Source: Larus michahellis
Lineage: Eukaryota > Chordata > Aves > Charadriiformes > Laridae
Reading direction: 5' to 3'
Length of the DNA stretch: 64,000 bases
Assembly: GCF_964199755.1 (NCBI RefSeq)
Contig: NC_133901.1
Location: 43,989,418 to 44,053,417, forward strand
A program made the position numbers and the translations under genes. Shown in pieces: positions 39,739 to 51,200 of the stretch; the stretch's first letter is position 1, and the number at the start of each line of letters is the position of its first letter. Below the pieces are notes generated by a model, which saw only the letters and a program-made list of their open reading frames with translations, searched no databases and was not told the DNA's origin.

Positions 39739-40213
39739 CCATGAAGGACATGGGCGGGTCCACAGGAGGGCCATGAAGATGATCCGAGGGCTGGAGCACC
39801 TCTCCTATGAAGACAGGCTGAGAGAGTTGGGGCTGTTCAGCCTGGAGAAGAGAAGGCTCTGGGGAGACCTTATAGTGGCTTTTCAGTACCTGCAGGGGGC
39901 CTACAGGAAAGCTGGGGAGGGGCTGTTTGCAAGGGCATGTAGCGATAGGACGAGGGGCAATTGTTTTAAACAGGAGCAAGGTAGGTTTAGATTAGACATT
40001 AGGAAGTTCTTTACAATGAGGGTGGTGAGACGCTGGCACAGGTTGCCCAGAGAGGTGGTGGAGGCCCCATCCCTGGAGACATTCAAGGCCAGGCTTGATG
40101 AGGCTCTGAGCAACTTGATCTATTGAAGATGTCCCTGCTTACTGCAGGGGGGTTGGACTAGGTGACCTTTAAAGGTCCCTTCCAACCCAACGCATTCTAT
40201 GATTCTATGATAT
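39739..40213 (+). mobile_element. CR1 LINE, longest copy in window (5'-truncated)
   Basis: This CR1 fragment of about 475 bp lies opposite in orientation to NRG3. It begins near the conserved GGCCATGAAGATGATCCGAG / CTGGAGCACCTCTCCTATGA block. It continues through GTTCAGCCTGGAGAAGAGAA, AGGTTGCCCAGAGAGGTGGT and CCCATCCCTGGAGACATTCA, and ends with GGGGTTGGACTAGGTGACCT and TTCTATGATTCTATGAT. The fossil peptide includes LEHLSYEDRLRELGLFSLEK and RFRLDIRKFF. It belongs to a different subfamily from the copies at 9962 and 17066, because it keeps the GACTAGGTGACCTTTAAAGG form of the tail. No full open reading frame survives. Confidence 0.96.
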
Positions 40214-40439
40214 TCAGGGAATAGCATGTGCCAGGGCTGATCGGGGACTTCGCAACTCAACATAAATCCCTCAGCACTACCTATATCATCTGGTCACCAT
40301 TCCAGTTCCACCATAAAAGGAAAAGGGAACAGAGCATTCGAAGGTACCTCAGTGGCACTGAGTTTAATCATCTGCCATAACTTCATCATATACTCCCTAT
40401 AGCGCATTGATCAACCTTCATCCTCAGACTACAATGATA

Positions 40440-42240
40440 ACCAGGCTACTACTCCAGAAAGTTATTTTATATTGAAAACTTTGAGGCTTCTTTTCAGTTT
40501 AAAATTATTTATGATGAGTATACATCTATTTGTCATGTGTGTCACCATACTCCTTGATTTTAATGGTCTTTTACTTCTCACTAAGCTTTCTCTGATGTAT
40601 TTATAAGCAGCAGTCATATACTCTCTTCAGTGAACTGAAGACTGAAACAAGACAGACTCTAATGCTTTCAATGAACACAGATTATTAATTGCTCGTATTA
40701 GCTCATGAATGCAATTTGAGCCCATAGTAATCAAGAGGCCATTTTAACCAGGTGAGATAATAGTGGTGCATTCACTATAGCACTGTATGCTATATTCAAA
40801 TGAAGTGACAAGTGTCTCATAAAGTGGTTTTAATGTTTCTGACTTTCTGATGGAAATGTCTTGATTAATACTTCCTCTCATCCCATTTATCTTTTGCACG
40901 GCGGCATCACTTTGTGACTTAGTTATCCTTTGAGCAAGTAGTATATACTGAACATTTTCTTCCTCATTTGTTTCTTAAATTTTGTTATTAGTTCCCAAAT
41001 GCCTGACCTTGTATTTAGTACTGCTGAGCTTCAACCCCCCTCTGTCACGCCACTCTTCAAAGTTATTCAACTAATTCTTTATAACTAGATCCTTTTCTGT
41101 TCTGAGTCTATCTTTTAACTGTTTTTTTCAGTATGTTCCAACTTTTTTGTGCCAGTCATGTACAAAAGCATTAAACAAAATGTGTCCCCAGTGTTGACTA
41201 CTTCTTTGGGAGCTCCATTAGGGCTCCACTGGTGAATGTCTTCAGCCCGGCACTTACCTTCTCAATGCAACTCCTTACTATCTTCCTTTTAACCACCTCT
41301 GTATATGTGCATTATAGTTTTTCTGCCTCTCTCTACTTTCTCTCATTAAAGGCATTAGACACGTGACAACAAATCAAATGTTCACTAAGGCTACGTAGAG
41401 ATCTAGCTCACCTACACCAAATACAAAGAAAGTCATCGGTGTAGTGTTGCAGGAACTGCTGCTGGTAAACCTCATGAGAATTTTTAGCCATTTTTATAGC
41501 TACACAAAAAAATCTGCTACCCCCACATTTGCCCTAAAGCCTTGACTAGTCTAACTCAACATAATAGGTCTTCAGTTCCTGCGATAAATTTTTCTTCTTC
41601 CTAAATATTTGACACTTGCTATTCCATCATCACATGGCACAGGTCCCATTTTGATAGATTTTGCTACCAGACTTGAAATTTCATGAGCCAGTTCTCCTTC
41701 CAGACTTCTTTGATCAAGATTAACTGGACCATCTTGACTTGAGGGCTTCGATTTCTGCATTTTACAGAATGTCTATTTTCATGTACTTGATTCTATTCTC
41801 ATTCTACCTTTGCCCTCAAATAATCATCCTAACAGAAAAATGAAACTTATTCATTCAGGATTGCCCTAACTGCTTCATATATTATCTCTGGCCCACCATC
41901 AGCTTTGCTTCTTCCTGTATAGAACTCCTCTTCTTTATACAACAAGAACAATTGATTGCTTTCAATTTTACCAGTAATTCTGAACTCTCAACGATTCCTG
42001 GAAATGTTCACTTCAAGCATGACTGCTTGCCCTCGGTGATATAGTTTGTTTCTTCGCCTACACCCCATTCCTCTTAGGCATTCTTTTTAGTAAGTTTCTC
42101 CAGAAAACTATGTTTTTTCCTTGGAACAAAATCAGATTCCTTACACTTCCTTCCCTTTCAGGCTTCCTCTGCCTTTACATTCTTAGTTACTTTAGTTTAT
42201 CAATATTTGTTCTTTGAAATTTAATAGCCTTATTAACAGA
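40440..42240 (-). mobile_element. Ancient CR1/L3-type LINE fragment, antisense to plus strand
   Basis: The plus strand reads as the reverse complement of a LINE reverse-transcriptase region. CCCAAATGCCTGACCTTGTA followed by TTTAGTACTGCTGAGCTTCA matches the antisense of the motif around FNKAKCKVLHLG, and AAAAGCATTAAACAAAATGT matches the antisense of LFNIF. Further on, GACACTTGCTATTCCATCAT and TTTCATGAGCCAGTTCTCCT follow the order seen in old amniote CR1/L3 copies. The copy is heavily decayed, with no open frame, and the boundaries are rough. It is clearly older than the adjacent CR1 at 39739. Placement was by pattern recognition, not by a search. Confidence 0.5.
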
Positions 42241-45112
42241 ATAATTTTAATTTACTCTTTCTGTTAATTTAAACTAAATCGATCGTATTGGGAGCATAAA
42301 GAATAAAATGCTTACTAAATAATAAAAAATTGCTTTTACCATGGTTTTTGTGGTGTTAAAATCTCATTAAAATGCAAACAAATTATTGTAAATTTTAGAG
42401 TAAGTTTATCCTATTTTGGCATTTTTGTAAGATAATACAACTGCTTTAGGCTGAAAGCCTCTGCATTTGGCTTTCATCATGGTATTCTCTGCAATGAATC
42501 CCTCTAAAATCAGTGATGACTGAATCAATGAATGAAAGTCAGGATGACTAATTACCAAGAAAACTGCTATTCAAAGGGATCAAAACTCAATCCCATAATT
42601 AACAAAACTCTAATTTGTCTCTATCTGTTAGAAATTAAGACAGTACGGGTTTTCTTCTTACTTAAATCAACAGATAATCCAAGCTGAACTTTTGAGTGCG
42701 CTGTATATTTTAGAGGAGGTTTACTGATTAAATACATTTGTTACTTTCCAGTTCTGACAGTACTAAGAGCTGTTTTACATATGCAAGCAGATGATGTAAA
42801 ATTCTTCTACGGTAATAACAGTGCATAATACAGGTGAAATATTTTAGAAGTAAGATTCAGTGGAGATTCAATTTTCAATTCAATCTCTGCAGTAATTCTT
42901 TGCATGCAGCTGAGGTTGTCAGAGACAGAAAATTGCTATTACCTAGTAATCGGAGTGAAATAACTAGGTGACTTTGGTCAGTCAAATTCCAGCAACCCCA
43001 AATGATTCTCCACCTTTATAATCTTACTGCCAGGCCAAAATTGTATTGGTTTTAAGAACTCGAAATAGACAGTTCCTGATTTTAAGAAATAATCACCCAT
43101 CGTTAGTGCCCTTGAAATCACCAGCAGAGCAAACAGATCTGGATATGGAAGAAAATATTTCCATAGCAAGCAGAAACAAAACAATAATATAGTTTAACAG
43201 CAGCATAAAACAGAGAAACTGCAGAGCTCCTGTTAATTCTTCCAGGCTCATGGCAGATTTGGAATGGAATTCAGGGATGTTTAGGACAAAATGTATCCCA
43301 GGAAAAGAAGGTTTCCTCATTTGGCCACATTTGATCATTTGGCCAAACTAAAGAAAGCAAATAAACTAGGAAGCTGTCACATGGTGCACAAATTAAAGAC
43401 AGCCTTGTAAGTCTTAAATGTTCAAATCTGTTTCATGTTTTATAAAGCAAGGGCCTTGTATAATAAATCTTAAATTCTAAAACTACAAAAAGAATTCTCT
43501 ATAAATTAAGATAGTCATTCCACATCTTAAAACAGTTCTGAAGCAAAGACTCTTACGATAGTCCAGTGCTTGACATCTGCAAATAAGATGACAGATGACT
43601 GTTGGGCTTTTTTTTGGTTGGTTGGTGGGTTTTTGTCTGTTGTTTTTGTGGGAAAAGAAAGTTTTTGTGTGCAAAAGTGTTAAAACAAGCAATCTGGGAT
43701 TATGCATTAGTTCGCTGTAAATTCAGTGTGGCTTATTCTATAATTTCCCTATGGAAAACAGGGACTCTACAGAGTCATTCAGCTTTTGTTTTAAGTGACA
43801 TTCATACATAGAATATTTTCAGTCTTTAATTTATTTCCACATTTTTAAGCTTAGGTAATGTTGTGTTACAGCCCCTAAACCATTTCAAACTTGAATATTG
43901 CAATTGTGTTTTTATAGGTAAGGGAATGTCACCATGTTTTTTCTGAACTTCACCCTTTGACTAAATGGAGATAAAATTCCTTCCAGAACTTCAGTGAGAA
44001 GCATTCTAAGCAGCCTTTTTTTCCTCAGTTCCACAGTTCATCTATGTTCAGTAAAATTATTAAGCATATTTTGAAAATCTCTGTAATAAGGAATAAGCCC
44101 TAAGAAATGTATCTGACGTGACAGTTGGCATTATTTTTTCATGCCAAATGAAAGGCTTAAGTAAGGTAAAAGTAGATAGAACCCAAATATCCCTTCCTGG
44201 CTCATATGCTGCACTTCAGTAAATTAAGCAAATCATTCATTCAGAAGAGAGGGAACATGTAGCTGACTGGGGACTGCAATGAAAATGCATCAAATACTAC
44301 AGAAGCTAGATCATAACCTCACGCAATCTCAGACTTCTTTTTTTAAAGTAATTTTAAACAATAAGTCTTCCCCTCCAGATCATCTAGCTGAAAAAATTCT
44401 GAACTCATTTTTCTCAGCCTTTTTTTCCTCAGTGTGCTCTGGACCAGACGTTACCACAGCCATTCCACCAACACTATTGCTTATACCAGACACGAGTTTG
44501 GTTTTTAGTCTGTAATGAACCATCTGCACCATTTTTCATCAAAAAAGACTACAAGCAGAATTCTAATCCAAATGCCGTCCAGTGATGGGTGACTTTCCTC
44601 TTTTTTTCCCCTTGGAAACAACCATCCAAACTTTTTAAATACTAGTTTTCAAAGGCCACCACGTGGTCTTAAATAAGTCGTCATTCATTTCAAGTATTAT
44701 TTGTTTAAAGAACCAAAGAGAAAGGCTGGAATTTTGCAACCATGTCTTTCTGCAACAAATGAGTCATTAACTTCATGAACATGGATAAGGAAAGTCTAGT
44801 TCTTCACGGTTTCTCAAACTACAGTTGTTTAATTCACTACTCTGTGTCTACAGCTTGGATGGTGTCTTTAAATGCTTCCTCTAGGACTTTTACAAAATGC
44901 AGATAAAGTCTGAGAACTGTTATTGCCTTTTGTGTCTGCAGGTAAGAAAATGCTTAGACATCTGCTTAATGAGTCGGCGGAGGCTCTGTCGGTACCACAC
45001 CATCCAGCATCTCTCCAAGTCACAGCACACAGCAATCCTGCACAGGCATCCCCAGTTCAACGCCATCCCCCGGCAGCCTGCCGAATCTCCCGTCAGACAG
45101 CCGTTTGCTTAC

Positions 45113-45240
45113 CTATGTTGCTTGATGGGCTGCGTTCCTCTGTCAGGAGACAAGGCCTCTGGGAAAGACTGAGGGCCTGAAAAACTAGACTCCATAACTT
45201 TGTCCAGAATAGGCCCAGGATGCCTATCTGTTTTTGAATA
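45113..45240 (-). CDS. NRG3: NRG3 exon: mid-tail segment with ESSF-GPQSFPE motif
   Basis: This 128-bp cytoplasmic-tail exon reads YSKTDRHPGPILDKVMESSF, then SGPQSFPEALSPDRGTQPIKQH, plus two bases (AG) of an arginine codon. It corresponds to the mammalian NRG3 segment containing YSKVERHP, MESSF, GPQSFPE and SPDRG. It starts in phase 0 after the acceptor TCTCTGTGCCACAG at 45241 and above. The donor after CATAG is GTAAGC starting at 45112. The region is proline- and serine-rich and probably unstructured; the family has no known enzymatic activity here. A plus-strand open frame at 44923-45180 crosses the 3' part of the exon and is only its antisense shadow. Confidence 0.94.
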
Positions 45241-48200
45241 CTGTGGCACAGAGAATAAAATTAATTAATACACAAGAGGCAAAGTACATTGTTGATGCTA
45301 TTCAATCAGAACTCATATCGGAGCGGGGTAAGAAGTTCTCTAATGCATTTTTAAATTAAAATTAGGCATTGCAAGTAATACATTCATTCACTATTGTTTA
45401 CATAGTGGAAAGCGCCAGTACTCATTATCCCCATTACCTCCTCCACATCAAAATGCTGATATCTGCATTAGTAGCAAAATTACTGACTGGTCTACCCATA
45501 ATGATAGGGAACACTGATTCCTTTGACTAAAAGCCAGGTTTTTGCGGCTGTCCATGCAGACTGAAATCAAGAAACAGATCTCAGAGAACAGTCAGCGCCT
45601 TCTTGGGTCCTTTGGTGATTTCAAACACTGCTTTTATCAGCACGCATAACTATGAAAACCAAACTAAAACAGCATTTGTACCATCAGATAAGTAGAAAAA
45701 TATCTGAATCCTATCCATAGAGCCAGATATCCCTTCTGAACAAGCCTGAAACTTTTGACCTACGAGTATCTGTGCTAGTAAGAACAGCGTAAACATAATT
45801 CTTCTTGTGACAGTTGTAGGCGTAGGGCAGTCTCCGGGCACATAACAGGACACAAAGGTCTGTAAAGCAGACACCAGACATGAACAAGAACAGATTTTCT
45901 TCTTGCTTTATGATTCAATTGGAAATTCAGCAAAAATTGTGTCTCTGATCCTGAATGGAGCCAGAAAGTCAAAGTATAAAAAAAGCTGCGTTTTGTCTTG
46001 GAAGAAGAATCAATGTTGTTAGCGGTTACTGGGCAATATCTCAGAGATATGAGAGGTTAACCCACAGTTCTACTCAAGTATGAAAACGACTGCGCTTTGC
46101 AGATTTTTTTATGTTGCGTTACAATGACCTGCACTAAAACTAATTGGTCTATTTTTCCGTATTGAGTTTGTACTTTTAGTACTAGATACCTAGATATCTA
46201 TGTTATCTTTACAATAAACCAGTGTTGTGGAAGCTATTACATGATTAAATATCTTAGAAAGAAAATTAAAATAATAATAATATAAAAAAAACACATTGGT
46301 AAAAAATGCCATGCTATGATACAATAGTATAAACGATCGTGGAGAAGATAGTAAGATTTCTTCCAAGTATAGTTCTTCTTCATAATTATTTTGTTGTCTA
46401 ACAAAAGACCAATGACTCCTTAAAAATATAGAATTATTTTCTGATTCTCACTTATTTTTATCTACACTTTCCCACATTGAGCAAAATCAAAAAGGAAAGT
46501 CATACATTTTACTCTGTTTTAAAAATGGGTTACATGCAATTTTAGTCTATCTACTCAGACTTATGACTGAAACTTAATCAGAAAACAACTGATCTTCAAA
46601 TTTTTCTCCAATGCTCTTCTCTCCCTTTCTGTTTTGTGAAATACCCACATAAACAGAGCCAAAATCACTGCTTACATGTTTCTGAAGGCAAAGCTATGAG
46701 AGTGACAATATGCAAAATGTTGCTGCATGCATGAAGTAAATACAAGTGAAATAATAAGAACAAACATATCCCACTCTCATTTCTTGCAGTTACCGTGATC
46801 TTAGTTGTCACTTGTAAATGTTGTAGATAAAATATTCAGACAGAAGTATGATTTTTAAGGTACTCATGTCTGTGAAGGTTTTAAAGTTTAATAGTTATCC
46901 TGCCAGCTTCAGAAATGAAACTGTCTGACCTGAATAAATCAATTTGAGCTACGTAAAGAATGGGTGGTTAGTGCCAGGAAGCTATTTCTGTCCTTTTTTG
47001 TGTTTCTTCATGATACTAAATTGAAGGTCCAAATGGCTTATAAGACTATGAGTATGAAGTGAGTCATGAAAGGTAATTAGAGATAAGCTGCGCCTTTTGC
47101 TACCTCCATGGTTAAGGTGGATGTGGGCTGGAGCGATGGTACAGAGAGTCTTTCCTCATCCCAACTGAGGAAAACCAGGACCCCCAGAAGCTGCTCTGAT
47201 GCTGACTATACTGAAGCATACTATACTTCAGTGTATATATATATTCATGCACACACTATACTAGCAAACTATACTGAAGGTCCAACAGCCAGCACCACCC
47301 AGGCACAGCCTGCAAAGGATATTTTTTCCCCCAACCGAACATTTCTTTTATGCCATTTTCAGATACACCACTTACCAATTACCATAACAGCCATAAAATT
47401 AATTACAATGAAAACGTGAATCACAATGTAAATTGAGGGTGTGAACATACAGGGAATTTGAACAATGTCATTGACCTAATTGGGATGTAGCACATTATTC
47501 ATACATTGCAATAGGTTTAAACGCAGTTGGGTTTATTCTCCTTTGGCTTAACCATAAGGGCTACCTCCTCTGTCCGAGATCATCTCTGGAGAAAAATACC
47601 TTCAGATTTCTGTGAGGAGTTTACAGCAGTATCAGGTGGTGCCCTTAGAAGTATGGTATAGGATTACTCCCCGTCCGTATCCCAGCAGAGCCCATCCTGC
47701 TGCTTCCACAGCCCACTTCTCACCTGGGCTGAGCTCTGCGGAGCGCTCACTCAGTTGTGAGCTGCTGAATACTCAGCCACGATGGAGAATAAGCTGTGAA
47801 ACACTTTCAAAGGGCTGTTGGAGTAGGTTGAAAGCATCGCTGAAAGCTTATCTGTATTATTTTTTTAATGGTTTTATTGTCTTCTTGCTTAATTATTTGT
47901 ACTTCTTTGAGAAACACTGATGCATATGGCTAAATAAATTAAAGACTAATGATAGCACTTAAAAATAAACCATTTTGCAAATTTTCAATTTTTCCACAGT
48001 TTCATGGAGAAAAATCATCTGTTATGTATAATTACTCAGCTCTTTGACAATAAAATTCCACCCCCAGCTAGTTAACGCTAAGCAAATCTGCAACAGCAGC
48101 CTGGGCCGGGAGACAAGAAATCAGCCTCTGCCACTGACCTCCTGTACGACTGTGAGCACCTAATTCCCCTGCTCCGTGCCTTGTGTTCTTTATTCTAAAA

Positions 48201-51200
48201 TGTAGGATCCGTGGGTAACAAACGCCACTCAAGCGCTACAGAACAGCTTGACACTGTTGTCCTAGTGTTATGCAAAACAAAACACCCATCCCTCCCCCCT
48301 GCTTTTCTTAGCTCCTCCTCCTCAACGATTTTCCCAAAATAGTAGTAACAAAAAGTCCAGAAACGTATGTGGCACTGGAAAAGAGGTGATGTGGGGATCC
48401 CATTACAAAAAGGACGGAGAAGACGGAGGGGCCAGCTTTAAATTACATTCAGAGAGGGTGCCTCAAGGAGGTAAAGAGCCAGTGACTTTTCTGGGCTGAC
48501 CTTGCAGAAGAGCCCGTCAGGCGGTACATTTACCGTCCTTACGGCTGTTCCCACATGCTCTACATGTTTTGTTGCCAACACTAGCTCTAGACAGAGGTCG
48601 GTAAACCCAAGTTTGTCTATTCTGGCAGTTCTTCCTAAGTAGTCATGTGATACAGAAATGGGAAATCTGCTCTTCATCTTAGCCAATAAATCGCATCATA
48701 ACTCAGGGAAAACCACACTGTAATCTTTTAAAAGATTTAAGTGTGTCTGTCGCTCAACATGTTTTAACTGCATTTCTATCACAGTGACTAAAAAGAATTT
48801 AGTTCCTACTACTATCAACAAAAGGCAATGAGACACAAAAAGAGCATGTTTTTCCCCTCCTTGTTATAAGAATATCAGAAGCCTGGAGGCAGTGATTGTG
48901 AGTTATTAGAAACAAGCGTGGTGAAAAGTGAAACCGCACACTACAGCATGAAAAGCATATTAACCACCTCAGAGGGAAAGTGATGGGGAATTAATAGATC
49001 CACTTAAGATCACGGCAGAAGGTATTAAAATCCACAAAGGTGAAAAAGGCCACTTTAAACAACCATCACAACTCAGAATCACTAAAGAAATGGCAAGGCT
49101 TCAGCTGCTTTTTTTTGTTTTTCTTTTCTTTGTTGCATGACATGTTTGTCAAGTTATGAGAATTTAAAGAAACCCTCTAGTCAAGGTGGAAAAAGGAGCT
49201 AGTAATCAGGAGCATGATTAAGACTCATGAAGACTGGTGAATTACAGAAAAACAAGAGCACAACAGCTCCTCCTGCCCCTTGCACGGTCTCTGAGGGGAC
49301 ACAGAACACTTCTCTTTCTAAGAGGGGCAGCTGAGAATGACAATTTATTTCCTTTTGCCTATGAGAATGTCGAACCGATTGCTGCACTCCTGTGGAGCAC
49401 AGTTGTTAAATATCTCTTGAAGATAATACAATCTCTTTGGGAAGGGGGAGGTAATACGAGGAAGTCCTAACTTTCATGCACTAGGTGAAATAAATCTGAA
49501 TCTCCTTGTACCTCAAAGATCTTGCATTAAAAACTGGCATACCTATCTCTTCCTGACTGAAGAATTATAGCAAGATTACCAGTGCATTAGTATCCAAATC
49601 CAAGATGCTACAAAACCGAGCAAGAAATTAAGTGCATTGCTGCCAGAATGTTTAGGGAAAGCAGTGGACTTGAAGGAGATTCAGGAGAAATACTAGGAGC
49701 TGTGTTCAAACAGTTATTTATGAATCCTGCTTACAGTGTACAGTATTTTTCATCTAATTTATATCCCCAACAAAAGAATGGAATCGATAACGAGGGAAAT
49801 AGACTCGGCACAGGTTACACAATTACTAGCTATGAGCAGCAGGAATTCAGAGAGAATACAGCTGTCCTGACAAAATCTAACCCATTTTTTTACTTTACAG
49901 AATCACAGCTGAGCAGAGGAAGGAAGTGGAGGAGATATGATGCATTTGAGTGTGGGAAGGAAAAGCATATGATACTTCAAAATATTGTCAATGCAAACAA
50001 AAAGCTTTATTCCCTGCAACGTAGCAAATGACAGGGAGACATCCATGTTTTAACTTAAATGCCTAACTCTCCTTGCGTTCTTCCTCAGCCTCGGGGCTTG
50101 CCAAGGGAGGTGCTGGGATGTGGCCATTCTTCCTCGCTTGTGTTTACTGTGCTGATCAGAGAGGGCAAAAACCCCAAAGAGAGTAACTTCTTAGATGAAG
50201 GGAGTTTTAAAAAGCCTACATTTTTCAGTTGGCCAGCTCCATTTTTTTCTGAATATCCTGTTGCTTAACTTGAATAGCCACATCTGAAAGAGCAATCCTG
50301 CCATGTGGATGTTTAATGAACTTGGGGGAAGGTCCAACACTTCACATTCATTTCTTGAACACTGCCTTTTGAAATAAGGATTGCTGCAATGTAACCTGTA
50401 GTCCAGGATGCAGCAGGAGAATTCTGATACAACCAGAGAGTGTTTTAAAAGCAAACATTCAGAGCTCTTAACCTTGTATATGGTTTTCATAATCACAGTA
50501 CTGTAAAGAAGTTTTAATTGGCACAGAGGTGGGTTATCATGGGGACTGAGGTCTGCAGTCCTTTTCCTTCTGCAGTACTGCAAATAGCTGCAAGTATAAT
50601 GAGTTAGGCTAGAATAAAATGCAAATTGGTAATTAATTTTCATACTCGGTTAAAAAATGAAATGTGTGGTTTTTCTGTTAGCACCAATTCTGATAGATGC
50701 ACACGGCTTCTCTCATTTAAAAAAAGATTCAAAATTGGCTTCGAAAATAAGTAAGAAAAAATTATTCTTTTCCTGAAGTCTTGACAAGAGTGAAAAGGGA
50801 AATAAGGAACGATGAGGAGGAAAAGCACTTCACTGAGACATGTCAAGCTCTCTACAGCCACAAACCACTTCAAACACTATATGCTATACGCTGGGTCTTG
50901 GGAAATAAGTAAAACCTCTTTCTAGAGCAACACAAGATTTGGAAAGATCCATGCATCCTTCACTAAATGTAGCAATCTCTGAGTCAAAACGTGATGGCTC
51001 TTTCAGAATAGACATTATTAGAATAGTCATCAAGAATAAGGAACCTTATGCAACTATTCTCAGGTCTACACTAATGTATTCTTTGCTATAGACGAAGCAT
51101 GGTGAAAACCCTGAAAGCATCACCCGGTCCATTCAAAATAGCCAGGAGAAAAATATGGGAGAATCTTTTAGGGGAAGAAAGAAAGGTGACATACAAGCAA

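Larger units (their letters stand above)
35496..45112 (-). other. NRG3: NRG3 intron carrying LINE insertions
   Basis: This 9.6-kb intron lies between the exon ending IKQH and the exon starting SLSSCC. It contains a 475-bp sense-to-plus CR1 at 39739 and, directly after it, an old antisense CR1/L3-like fragment. An octamer ATGCAAAC at 42372 lies in an AT-rich stretch that looks like a conserved non-coding element, and a second octamer ATGCAAAT is at 37385. Confidence 0.9.

Noticed and set aside
39773..40126. 117-codon plus-strand frame with LEHLSYEDRLRELGLFSLEK
   Set aside because: This is the fossil translation of a truncated CR1 LINE, not a host gene.
44923..45180. Plus-strand frames of 85-91 codons
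   Set aside because: They run antisense across the NRG3 exon at 45113-45240; that exon explains the local coding signal on the other strand.
50191..50643. 150-codon minus-strand frame in an NRG3 intron
   Set aside because: No motif or family resemblance, intronic position, and composition like random AT-rich DNA.
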